A stretch of 64,000 nucleotides of DNA from Rhipicephalus microplus. Lineage: Eukaryota > Arthropoda > Arachnida > Ixodida > Ixodidae. The translations under genes were made by a program, and so were the position numbers. Shown here in pieces: positions 1 to 12,200 of this stretch. The stretch lies in the NCBI RefSeq assembly GCF_043290135.1, contig NC_134700.1:245401039-245465038 (forward strand). Reading direction: 5' to 3'. The notes under the pieces were generated by a model, which made no database searches, was not told the DNA's origin, and worked only from the letters and a program-made list of their open reading frames with translations. Every line of letters begins with the position of its first letter. Position 1 is the first letter of the stretch.

Positions 1-2993
1 GTTAACAGAATCGCATACCAATATAGCACTGTGTAGATAGCACTGTTCTTACCTACACGGTTTTATCTGCCGATGAGACTGCCACTAAGCGTGACAATAC
101 CTGCACCAGTGATGATGAACTTTAGAAAGAGGTGGAGCAGAGGAAGGTATTCTTCAGTGACTGCTAAAAGCTATTTTTCCTTTTGTCAGAGAAATGGCTG
201 CCTACGGCCACACTGTCCTGGAACTGTGCCAACCATGCTAGGACAGCAGACCAAAAATGTAGTAGTCACGCAATGATGCCAATAGATCAGATCTTGCAAG
301 AGTGAAAGTATCACCTCCTGTGATTGCTTGAGGATACCACTCCAGGTGCTGGAGCAAACATCCTTATTGGCAATTTATTTATTAAGAATAAATTAGACTC
401 ATTTTGAAGAAATGAATGCTCGTATGATGGCACTGAAAGCCACAGCACTGCAGACGCTCAAAAGTGTCATGTGCTGACCAGGCATAAAAAAGTTTGCCAG
501 GCAACTCTGCGCGAGTTTTTTCAAGCTTAACACTTTCCTGTCTGCCCCTACACACTATGACAACCCAAAATCGATGCTTTCAACTTCAAACTTTGTCGTG
601 CTCAGATCGCTTTCAGAGAGCTGGCTCCATCCATTAATTAAAACAGGAATGATTTCTTTCTCTTTTGTGTTGTGTTTTCAAGCTCTACTTTTAAAAGACC
701 CCTGACACCACATCTGGAAACTCGAGATGCTTGTATTGCTTGATAGTTTGGCATTCGGGGCTACCTCTGACCGATTATTAGTGGAGAGCATTGCCTTGAA
801 GATACTTTAATTTAGTTTTAAAGCGAGGCTGCATGATGCTCCTCCGAATATTCAGGCACAATCAACCTTTTCTGTCGTTTCACGTATACCGGGGATCCCC
901 TTGTGATGTTGCAGAGGTCAAGAACATTTGCGGGGCACGCACTATACCCCGACTGGCACCTGGCGAGGACTATTGTTCGTCAACGCTTTCGCTCTGTTGT
1001 CAGGCTGCTCTCGAGGTGGTTTGCAAGATCTGCTGATATCTTCAAGCTATTCCTCAAAGCACAGATAATTATTGAGATATAGAACAATGATAAGAAGTAT
1101 GCATGATACATACTTTACAGACACAGCCACACAGCGAAAGAGATGGACCACGGAAGGATGCAACTCCTGACGAGATCAAGAAATAAGATTTCTCATATAC
1201 ATAGATATTCTGCAAGTCTTGCACTTGAATTGCTACTGAAGCGTGCAGAAATTGTTTTCAAGGTTCGGTGATGACAGCAGATAAAACCAAAGTGTCACTG
1301 GCATTCATCAGTGTGCCCAACCCGGAGAAGACAACTGGTGCATCCCATAACAAGATGCACCAAGTAGAAGTTTTTCTTATCAATCACGGCCGCCCCTTAA
1401 CCAAACAACTTTTTCAACTTTACCAGAGCCTCCGTGTCCGAGAGACGACAATAAAACCTAAAGGCAGACCCAGAATTCGAGAATATATGCATACAGGACA
1501 AAGTGAGCAAACGGGGACTTAAATTGTGACCTTTGGCATATTCCAAATCTGGTATAAAATTCAGTGTATATGCAGAAAAGCGAGAACCAACAAGCAGGGG
1601 CATAGCCAGGGGAAAATATTTCTGGCTACGTGCCTGCCAACAAGCCTACATATGTTGGTATTTGCCATTGTGAAAAGGCTGGTGAAGAACTGCCTGCATC
1701 AGGACTGCATCATCTATTTGAACAACTTTGATACGTCAGTCAACATCATGCTTCTTAGTACACCTGTTTGAGCGCGGACGCTTGATGGTGGCCCAATGAA
1801 CAAGGATCGTCCGACTTTCCGAGCTAGGTAATAGGCAAGACACTCAAAGGGGAAAAGCGCGAGATTTTTGCTGGCTGCATGATCAAGATGTTCTTAACCG
1901 ACAATAGAAATACAAGCAAGTTCCACACAATATTGACAGCCCACACAGCCAACAAATTTGCACAAGCAAAACATAGAACAATAAATACATTGCCAGAAGT
2001 TTCCATTTAAAAGATATTGCTAACATATACAATGTGGGCATGCTCGGCATCGATAAATTAGGTCAGCTGATGGTAACCTACAATGTGCTGAAATGGAGGC
2101 ACTGATGGAAGATGCTGCTTTGTCATTCAAAAGATATCCCTTTTGTGAAAAGTTCCCTTCGTATTGACGAACATCGCCGGAAGCATTACAAAGTATTTGA
2201 ATGGTAGAAAACTTTTTTACTTCAATTGGCAAGGTAGAATTGGCGGACGAGCTACTAGGACCTGATGAGCACCATCATCCAGACCCAGTGATGTTCCCTT
2301 TTTCAGAGAATTTTCAGCCCTCATTTTGGATGACAGGAAAAAAGGGAATCTTTGCGATATTACAGGAAATTTTAGATATGGTTAAACTCACAAATTAGGG
2401 TTCATTTATAGCATTCAGAGTGTGCGTTCGGCTCTTGAAATCTGTTCTGGTACACGCAGCATGCAGGCATAGCCTTTGAGATTAGCTTGATATTTATGTG
2501 AGTGATCTGCTAGTTCACTACTGGTGTGGACACCAAGCCCACTATTTGCAATGTACTGACAGCACATGAGTTTAAGATATAAGGCGCAAGTCTTAATTTT
2601 AATAGTCCCAAACATGTCACACATACGCATTTATATATGTGTGTGTTATATATGTGCATATTACAACCAATGTGCAGGGAAATATGCTGGAAATTCTGTT
2701 AGCAAATGCAGGAAAAAATGCCCAAAATGGGAATTTTCATGTCTCGAAATGGGAATTCTTCAGCATAGTACGAAACATAACTGTCCAGACTTCAAAATTC
2801 CTGTTATTTTTTTGCTAAATACATCCTAAAGATCAACAGCACAAGCCACAAAAGAGAAAACTATACTGGAATGATGCAGGAATTACATTATGAAGAACAA
2901 AAAGTGGAACAGCAAGGAACTCAAAACGAATGTTTTCTACAAGACATGCTCGACAAACCTGTGCTCGATAGCGCTGCACACTGTTGTTTTTAT
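1..2993. other. Non-coding; probable KHDC4 intron, no gene seen
   Basis: I see no exon or recognisable element here. Two places on the minus strand look slightly exon-like (about 52-140 and 312-352) but fail on frame or acceptor and are listed as rejected. The stretch lies downstream of the last KHDC4 exon found and is read as intron, because that exon ends in phase 1 at a clean donor and no stop codon has been reached. Reading frames are short and of AT-rich random quality. Confidence 0.5.
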
Positions 2994-2997
2994 TTAA

Positions 2998-3549
2998 AGA
3001 GACCATGACACTGTCACTCAACAATTCGTGGTTTACAGCAAAGACTAGAGGTAGAGGGTCTATTATGCATGTACAGATGTGAAAGGTGGGTAGTAAAAAA
3101 AATATTTCAGCACAAAACAAGCTCTAGAAGTCGCCAGTTGCAGACCTTACCCATTGCCGGCGACCGACATTTTGCCAGGGTGCGTGCGACTTCATGTGCT
3201 AGAAAGAACAGGCCCATTATCTTCTACTTGAATTACGCCTCTGCAAATTGTTCAATTTTAGTGCCAGCTGAAGAAAGCTAAACTATCTTGATTTCACACA
3301 CAGACAACCATGGAACAATATCGTTTGAAGGAATGCAAACACTTACACAATTAGCTCCTTGTTAGGTCGAGACTCATGAGTGCGCCAGTGTTGTCCGGCT
3401 CTCAGACTGCTCATGTGCTTATAAAAATATTCAATAATAAATTAAGTGCTCGACCAAATGGGCTGAAATTTCATCAGCTTATTTGTCAGTACACAGGGAT
3501 TGACCCACATAACACTGATTATGATCGAAAATTGGGTGTCATGGCCCCT
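2998..3549. mobile_element. TTAA-flanked MITE with imperfect terminal inverted repeats
   Basis: The left end reads TTAA then AGAGACCATGACAC. The right end, inverted, reads TTAA then AGGGGCCATGACAC. TTAA copies sit at 2994-2997 and 3550-3553. The 552-bp interior has no long reading frame, so this is a non-autonomous element. TTAA target duplications are used by the Kolobok and piggyBac superfamilies. Divergence between the ends suggests an old copy. Confidence 0.7.
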
Positions 3550-3553
3550 TTAA

Positions 3554-6194
3554 AGCACTTCTGCAGATAGAAAGCTTATACTTCAGAGAATATTGTATCT
3601 AGCCTTCTGGTTCAAAACTTATATTTCAGTATTTTTCTATGTTCTCTAGGTGCAAAGCGGCATCAATGCTTTTATGCAGTTTTATTACATTTCATTAGAT
3701 ATTTATTTTCATAGATGCTTGCTTATGAATAATATCATTAGAAAGGACATTCCTCCTTCTAGAAATTGACACCACATATTCTAGTACTATCACGCATTCT
3801 CTGCTGTGGTAAAATATTCTTTACTAGACTATGCAATAACAGACTATCATTGAATCATCAGGAAAGTGTTAAGCATTGAAATATTATTGCGTGCACTTCA
3901 CCATTAAATTTTTTGCAAATCTCAGCTCTTGCGGTTCCATGCTCTTACAGCTTTTTTATGATGTCGTGACAAACAGGCCCTAATCTACTAAGCATTCCTT
4001 ACTTCTGCCTTGGAAGGCCAATGAGTAGATAAAAATTACTGAGCGTTATCAACATGCAATACCATCCTGCTGACTTAGCAAACATTCAGTGCATTAAGTA
4101 CCATTTAGTTGCCTTATATATTTGTGCTAACTGCAGCTGGTAAGCTATGTCATCCAGAAATCCTTATGGGACATATTGGAGTGCTGTATTAAATCACAGC
4201 GTATTCGCTATAGAATTTACTCCCTGCACATTTCGTTGAGAACTGCAAACTATAATGTTTCCCATTTCTATATGGTAATTGGAGCATAAATGGAGAGGAA
4301 GAAAAGCCATAAGTGTGGCTCACTTGAAGGCATGGCTTGTGAAATGGGCACCATAATGGATGCTGACTGGGCCCCCATCACTCCAGGGCTCACCAGAAAG
4401 CCTGAAGACAAAACACAAAAACGCTCTATGAAAGCTGTGCATCCAGGTAGCTCCAACATCACACTGTTTAATGCACTCGCCTCCCTGTTGTGTAGACAGC
4501 TTCTCTGTATCAGCGAAACTCCACTAGTTTCAGTGGGCCACAGAGCTATGTGAACATGGAGGAAGAACAATAGAAGAGGGAGCATTACGTCACACGAATT
4601 GAAAACCACTATGTCGGCCCAGCACCTGCCCAAAACCTCTGAGCATGCGGTAGGTTTTAGTACTCTCTCGACGGTGGTCATTTTTGAACCTCTTGTGCGA
4701 GTCGGCCAGTCTGCGCCGAAGAGGCGTGGTTCGGATAAAAGTTACCGGGCGCCACACTCTGAAGTCTCGGCAAGTCTCGTTCCTTGCATGATCTTGATGC
4801 AAAAGGTCCCATGTTGGGCCGACACTGCTGGCATCAAAATGGGTTGACGTGCGAAGGGGAGCGGAGTGGCATCATGCACCCTCCTTTCCTTCCTCCGTGT
4901 ATGTGAAGCTACTAGTGGGGCAGTAGCAGCTGTGCATACTGGCCAAATTTAGACAATACACCAATTGTTTACCATTAACTACTTCATAAAATAAATAAGC
5001 ACAAAAACAGTGATTTCTTCCTAACTCTGACACAAATGGCTTTTTCTTCAAGCCCTTCATCGCAACGAAACATCTAGCGTCCTAGTCGCGATTGCAGTCT
5101 TATAGCCTGACAAGGACGCATTCCACACCCATGCACAGAATGGGCTTCAACGCTAGTTGCGCTCTGATGTTCCAGAGGCAGCTGTTGTTCGTTGTTCACG
5201 TAAATGCTCCCACAAGATCCCAGGTCGCTTTTGTTGTTTCGTGGTTTATGTGACAGAACGACACTCTGTCTCCTCACATCTATCTTGCACAGCTTTATGC
5301 ACCAGTCTGCCCGGCATGTGGGACGCTCCTTGTCAGGGCAGTAAGAGACGCTGCTTGTCCAAGCCACTCCTTGTGACTTTTCACATGTGCAGGCACTGGT
5401 TAACAGCACATAGAATGGTGCAGTAGCTTTCGGATGTCACCACATTACAATTTGAGATTTCAAAGGTACGTAAAGTCCTTTTCACGAATTCGCAAACCTT
5501 CCAACTCAATGGTCATTTCAACACGGTCATAAATTCATTTTATAAAGTTTCAGCGGTATTACATAAAAATAATTCTTGAGGTAAAGAGAAATTGCAGTAA
5601 ACATCTGCCTACTAGTCAAAATGCAACATCTCATGCCTGAAGACACATGTGAAAAGCATTGAAGATTAAATGTTTTTTTTTTTCATCTGGCCCACCAAAC
5701 AATTACTACTTCAGAGCTTTCAACTCCTTGTTGCTATTGCACGTCTATCCAATAGACTAACACAAGAGTTAGAATAAAAAAATATGTAGTGACTGGCAAA
5801 GAAATTTGCCAATGCATGCTGAAGAAGTCAATCCAGCCAGTGCTTCTTTTTTTTTTAAATAAAATTCCGAACTTTTTCAAAAACAGGATTTGCATTTTGT
5901 AGAACAGCCTACATTCACAAAGTTCATGGAAAGTATGAAAAAAGTAGGAACATATGTATCTCAGAACAGCTACTTTAGCATCACCACTCATGAGCTGCAG
6001 GACCAGCTAAAGCTGTCAAAATGAACAAACATGCAGTTGTATCGAAGTGATGAGCACTGATGAGCAAAAAGACTTAGAGGTAAAGAAGCACAAGAAACAT
6101 ATGCACTGCACAACATTGCAAATAATCAGTACAAAAGTAAGTGCAGAATGTCCAGAGTAGGCCGAATAAAACTAAAGTGTCAAATGGGACTCAC
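3554..6194. other. Non-coding KHDC4 intron sequence
   Basis: No exon with matching splice sites was found. A GC-richer block at about 4570-4870 is unlike its AT-rich surroundings and may be part of an unrecognised repeat. It carries only short overlapping frames on both strands. Confidence 0.5.
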
Positions 6195-6266
6195 CCTGAG
6201 CTTGTACTTCACCAGCAGTTGCGACGGGTTGGAAGACCTGGCCCAAGCCTGTGATGACTGGTGTAG
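6195..6266 (-). CDS. KHDC4: KHDC4 exon 10 (last exon seen in window)
   Basis: It is 72 bp, entering with two bases that complete a split proline and leaving in phase 1 at AGG|GTGAG. It encodes [20 protein letters not shown], a low-complexity stretch that fits the variable proline-rich region of the family. Assignment rests mainly on splice sites, phase and position. Confidence 0.7.
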
Positions 6267-9200
6267 CTGATGCCAATTCTATATTGCGTTGTGGTCACAA
6301 CCATTGCGCATGTCAGAAAAGAAGCACAGCACTGTCAGACAAACTTCACACAGCTTGAAAAAAGCTTATGCTCTCACATCACATTATCTTCATGGAAAGT
6401 TATTTTTACATTCAGCGGAAAGTTATATTTACATTCAGTGGAAAGCGGGACGTAGCACATTCTCACTCCAATGGAGGACAGAGTGATAAAATCCATAGCT
6501 ACACTTCTAATTCTAAATATCGTTACACAGGTCTCCATTGCACACATGTTACTACAGTGCTCCATTGCACAACATTGTACTGAATGAACCATATTCTGTT
6601 GCATGTGTCAAATCCCAGGTACCAGAGAAAACTGTGATCTTCGGGCTCATCATTCTTCCATTGCGAATTTCAAAGGGAAACTAAAGAGAAGCAGTAAACC
6701 AGCTTAGACAGATAAATTACTTTTTGAGAAAATTATCATCAATAATTTCCCCACCATAGGTCAATTATTAGAAGAGAAACCAAAGGTCAACATTTCATGT
6801 TTGAATTTAGCACTGCTACTTTAGCACGTTAATATAGTGTGACGTCCCAAATTTCAGTCCTGTTGCATGTAATCCGTGTATAAAGGCTTCTGTGCCAAGG
6901 CAAGCTCACATTTCTCAGAAAGACTACCAAATACAGGAGCCAACCAACAAAATATAGAGCCTATGTGATTTCCCTACCGACTAAAAATGATTACACTTGC
7001 ACTGGCTTGATGATTTCCTGCAGCCGCTCGATCTTCCTAATCACCATGACCAACCAAAGATGTTATAAGCCAGAAGTCTCTCATGATTGATAGCAGGCAG
7101 TTGCTAATCGGAGACGAGACTAATGAGAGAGTGAGTCCTGCATCTATTCTTCAGATTTGCATCTCTTGTTCAACTGACAAGACAAACTGCAGCATTGGAT
7201 ATGCCGCCTTATATTGGATAACTGCCAGCCATAATGATACTTTCACCATGTTATACTACTTTTCCTCTGTTTGTAAACAGAATTTATAATGAGAACTTCT
7301 TTACCTGCGTCAACTGTGAAGTCGGAAACACAACACACGGTGAGGCAAGTGATACAGCAGTGAGAATTGGTCCACTAGGGCTGGCTGTGCACGTAAGCTG
7401 CTTGATGCAGCCATATATTTTTTAATACACTGACATGAAAGCATTGTTGTGTTCAAAATTAGGCAAATACAGTGTAGACTACTTACAATGTAATCGTTTA
7501 TAGTGCAGACCGGTTACAATACAGTCTTTTTCGACTCCTGTTCACCCTCCCATACAACCCCATGCATACGCATACCGCTTATTGTGCAGTCCCCCCAAGA
7601 AGGGAGACCTGTTATAATGCGGCTGACAGAAAATCTTTGTGACAGTCAGGGCAGCCAGCGCACATCTGAAAAAAGGCACGGTGGGTGCGCCGCTGAGGAG
7701 AGAGTGACAAGGTCGTTACAGAGGAAAGGCCGCGAAGTGAATTAAGAAAGGGCGGAGGAAAGAAAGACCACAACACGCCATGCGGACTCGAGTAAGAGCG
7801 CTTAAACCTTTGCCGCTAGTGTGACTCCGGCAGCGCGCGGCTCAACATAGCACGTGCGAACCCATCCTTATCAACTGCGCTTAACAGTTTCCCACCGGGA
7901 AAAGCGTCGTCATTATTGTGCTTGCTACAGATATCGTGTTTTCTACCTCGTCCTAAAATTTAAAAACTTTTAAGGCTTAATGACGCAAGCTGTCGCCTTT
8001 GCCAGTGCGCTGTCTTACGTAAGCTTGGCGGGTTTACATCGTTGTTGACCTCCCGGCCGCAAACTTCGTGTCACGCACGCTGTTCTTAGTTCAGTGCTTG
8101 AATGCAGTCTTTTCGACGCCAGATTTTCTTGTTTCGGACTAACTTTCCACAACATACCGCACAACAGGCTAGGCCTGATCGGCGTTGGTTGCGTGTCGAT
8201 AGCGGTCGCATGCAATCTAAGTTGCAGTTTGTTACGGAATCAACGAAATTCTTTGCGGTGGCTGCACTTAAATGGAAGGGACAGATGTCGTAAATGAAAA
8301 CGAGGGCGGCACGTGTAGCATTCAAATGGTGGTCTACGATTCTATTGCATCTTGAAATTGGGCGCGCCCATGAGATCGAACGATTGGCATTTTTCAGGGT
8401 GTAAAATTCCAGACGTGATCCATATTTCGTGTATTGTGCATATTCAAGGCTGTCTGAGAAGTAGTCGGCGAATTTCCACGATAGTACTCCCTCTTGTTAG
8501 ACCCCCCCCCCCCCCTTTTTAGTGCTCATTTCATTGGCAACGCGCGTTTTTGGACGTTAAATTTTTTTAAGGTTCGAAAGTTTAAAAGGCTGTAAGCTCT
8601 GTGCAGTGTATCCTTCGATTCTCGGACACGTGAAGATGCTTGCTCAATACGTTTTGCGCAATTGCGGCCCTCGAAAAAGATTGTTTTGGTTATAGTGCGC
8701 TACCGCTTAAGGTGCAGATGTTAGCGACTCCCGCGACTTGCGTTCTAAGCAGTCTATGCTGTATAAAGGATAGTTCAACATACAAAAGTCCGGTATGGTC
8801 AGGTTCAACCGAAGATGCAAACAGCTCAGCACGCTCAAGTTATTCCACATGCTAACTGAAAACAATGTTGGTTTGCAAATACGATAAGCTGAAATGTGCA
8901 ACACTTACGTTGCGTTGCACCAGGCAGTGCCATTGCAGACTGGAACGTCAAGGCTGCTAATTGCTGTTGCTGCCACTCAGCAAAGTCTGTGTGTGCCTGA
9001 AAACATTAAACTCAAATCAACAAATAGAGCTGATTCATGCACTTTTACTTACCATTAAGGTCATGTTAAAAGGCACACTCAATATTGATGTTATGAGGAT
9101 ACAGTGAAACCTCGTTAAGGGGAGACGCTCCTCGAAAGCACTTTTTTTTTGTTATTCAACTTAGAGCTTCAGAAATTGGACCACTGATGCAGTTTTTCCT

Positions 9201-12200
9201 CCTGATTCCAAATCTGTAATCAGTTTTTACATAAGTGCAATAGTTTGGGAGTTGTGTTTCAAGTAATGGTGAAACTTGATAAGTTTTCCGGGAACTTTCG
9301 CGCATACTAAATGTTCATGCAGAGAGTTGTTCAATGGCTCCTTTTGCTCCCTATTAGCCATAGAGTGCCGATATCTAGCTAGAAATTGTGCTCCAACTTT
9401 GAAACTATGAAAAAAACATCTGTGTAGCAAAGTACCCTTTTTTTTCCACTCGACCACCATTAAATTTATTAATAGATATTTACAGCTGATAGGTTGTGCT
9501 GATTCAAGTAGATATCGGCACCCTACGCACTCTCCTCAATGTGTGTGCCAAATTTCGTCGTCGTATGACCATTCTAAGTGCCCGAAACACTTCCCGCAAA
9601 AAATGCAAATTGGCCAAAATTGCGAAATGAGAAAAACGCGTTTGAAAGTTTGAAAGTCTGTATTTACAAAAATGAAAAACGCAGTAGCACGAAACTTGTG
9701 CTGAACACATACACACATGTCCAGAGGGAATATCAGTTGTCTAAAACTCTCCAGCACCGTAGGTTTTCCCTTCCCGGCTGGTGCGGCAGGACTCTTCCAC
9801 CCGGGCCCTCTTGGCTGCACTGCGACGGTGTGCCCTCGCCTCAGCGGTCTGACGCACATTCATCTTGTGCATGCGCATGCTGTCTCGGCGGTCGCTGAGG
9901 GTAACCAGGGCCTCCGAAGGAAGCACCCCAAGCTCTTCCAGCACCTTTTCAAAGCTCGCGTGGCCCCGGTTGAACCACAGGACTGCAATGGCTGTGGCTG
10001 TTTCCACAGCAGTCCGGGAAGCAAACCGGGTCTTTGGACACAGCAGCCATATTTTGCTGTTCAGGGACTCGGCCGCGTTCTGTGTCTTGCCGTGGAGGCA
10101 CCGGGCAAGCAGCTTCGCATCTGTGAGACGCTTGTAGATTGGGAGGACTGCCAAACCCTGGGCCTTGGTCAGGAGGGGGGTGTGGCACGGTGCAGGCTGG
10201 CCCTGCGCCTCAGCACGTCGGTGCTTGCACCACGAGTCTGGGCCTGCAGGACAGAACTTGTGACTTCCAGCACCGTCTGTTGAGCACGAGTGCAAACATG
10301 AGGCCCATATGGCAGTGTACATCTTGTGGACATTTCCCCGATTGTTCACAATGGCCACCTGAAAGTAAGTTTGAAGCTTCTGGATGGTGGTCTCCTTCAG
10401 CTTCTCCCCTCGTGGAAGTGGCGTTGGCAGCTTCCGCAGGCCGGTGCCCAGACGTTTCGCCACGTGGTTGGTGCACTCCTCTTTTTCAATTGGAGTGTCA
10501 GGGTACACGTTGGCATCACAGACCCCGTTGTAGGCCTTGCTGTCTCCATCGCTTAGGAAGATGGTGAACCGCAGGGGTGTCTCATAGACCACAGTCCTCT
10601 GCCAAATGCGCACTGCAGCTTCGGCCTCCATGGCATGCGAAGAACAGTCGCAATTCTTCTCACAAACGGGATGATGAAACGCCTGCCACGTTTCTTCATC
10701 GCCTCCCATGTCGTTATGCAAACTGCACGCCAGGCAGAAGTTGGAAAGCACTTCATAGTCCAGGCACAAACCAGTGTCCAAGGACACTACAGTTGCCACA
10801 CCATTGTGGCTTTTGTGGCCTCTTTTTTGCCATGTGCCGTCAAACATGACTGGCACGTCACTGTTACCAGCCACCTCTTTGGTGACGCTGCGTGCCCTTT
10901 GCATGTTTTCACAGACAGCCTTCACTGCCGCACTGTGAATCTTTTTGCCGATAGCATGGAAGGTCTTATGGTGCATAGGGTTTGGCAATCCAACTACTGC
11001 ACAAAATCGTGAAAGTTGCTCATGCCCGATACCGACGGCACGCGCTGCAAGCACCACTTTCAGGTTCACGGCAAAGGCGTCACGCGAACTCCCGCTGTCG
11101 TAGCTTCTGCTTGCACCGCGGCCGCCATCTGACGCGACCCGCTTCGACGAGTACGCGGACGAAAGGATGCTCTCCGAGCACTCCGCATTCTCGCAGTGTA
11201 GCTCCAGAAACGCCGAAAGGCCTTTCCGCTTTTTATTCGGTGCCCGAACTGCGAGTTTACTCTCGTGACAAACGGGGCATGCCGCGCCTGCGACGACGGC
11301 CGTCAATGCACCCAACTCGCACAGCACTACGCTTTCGGCACGATCGGCATTCGGCCTGACGTCGTTTTCGAATAACGCGATCTTTTTCTGCGATGCACTC
11401 ACAAAATTCACTGCAGCGTTGATCTCGTCGTCGCAGTTGCCATGGTCGACGTTGCCGTGGTCGATGTTAGGCCTACCGGCCGCTGGCCCGTCGCGGACAT
11501 TTTCGTTGGCGGTGGCTTTCTTGTACGTCCTCCGCCGCTTCCCTCTGAACTTGTTCTTACTTCTGTATTTCCGATGGTCGGCAACGGCCTTTTTCGGGCT
11601 TGCCATCGCACGAAAACAGCGAAAAATAACTCCGGAAAACAGTGAAGCGAACTACGGCAAGAAAACACGGGTGCTGTCAGCCAATGGCGGCCCTGCGTTA
11701 GTGGCGCGCGGTTTGAAACGGCGGGAAAAGACTGTTTTTGTTGCTTTTTTTTTAGATTTTTCGTGAACGTACGAGACTTCAAGAACCGGGATCGTGGAGA
11801 GTAAGGACAACTCTACACGAGCCAGCGGCCGCAATATGGCGGACAGCTCTCTTCGCGGCCCCGCGAGCACGCGAACAGCAGCCCGTTTTGTGTAAATTTC
11901 GTGATGCCGCGCGTCACTGCCGCTCACTCAGACGCGTTTTTCACTGACTTCTGATGCTTATTTCGCTGTGATATTTTCAGATGTCAAAATATAATGTATA
12001 AAGATGATAAAGCAACAAAAAACAGAAAAGGTGAAATTTGGAAAAAAAACGCGACTTTTCGACCCGCGTCTCCCCTTAAACCGTAGTTGGCCGGAGCTTG
12101 GAAAAAATACGTACTAAACGGTAGTACTGCTTAACCGAAATAGCGTCAGGTCGCTCACTTACCTGTCAAAAAAAGAAACCTTCAGGGAGTGCGATGAAAG

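Noticed and set aside
52..140. Exon-like segment on the minus strand with donor TAG|GTAAGA
   Set aside because: Every reading frame compatible with the phase of KHDC4 exon 10 meets a stop, and no good acceptor gives an open segment.
312..352. Minus-strand MFAPAPGVVSSS-like reading with a GTGATA donor, resembling the proline-rich part of KHDC4
   Set aside because: The acceptor has no pyrimidine tract and the donor is weak; the resemblance is only a few residues.
688..720. TTTTAAAAGACCCCTGACACC, resembling a TTAA MITE end
   Set aside because: No partner end at a sensible distance could be found.
4268..4681. 137-codon minus-strand frame in a GC-richer block
   Set aside because: No domain, no splice support, and overlapping frames of similar size on the other strand; most likely non-coding repeat.
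9717..11359. Plus-strand frames of 76-188 codons
   Set aside because: They are antisense shadows of the GC-rich Kolobok transposase gene.
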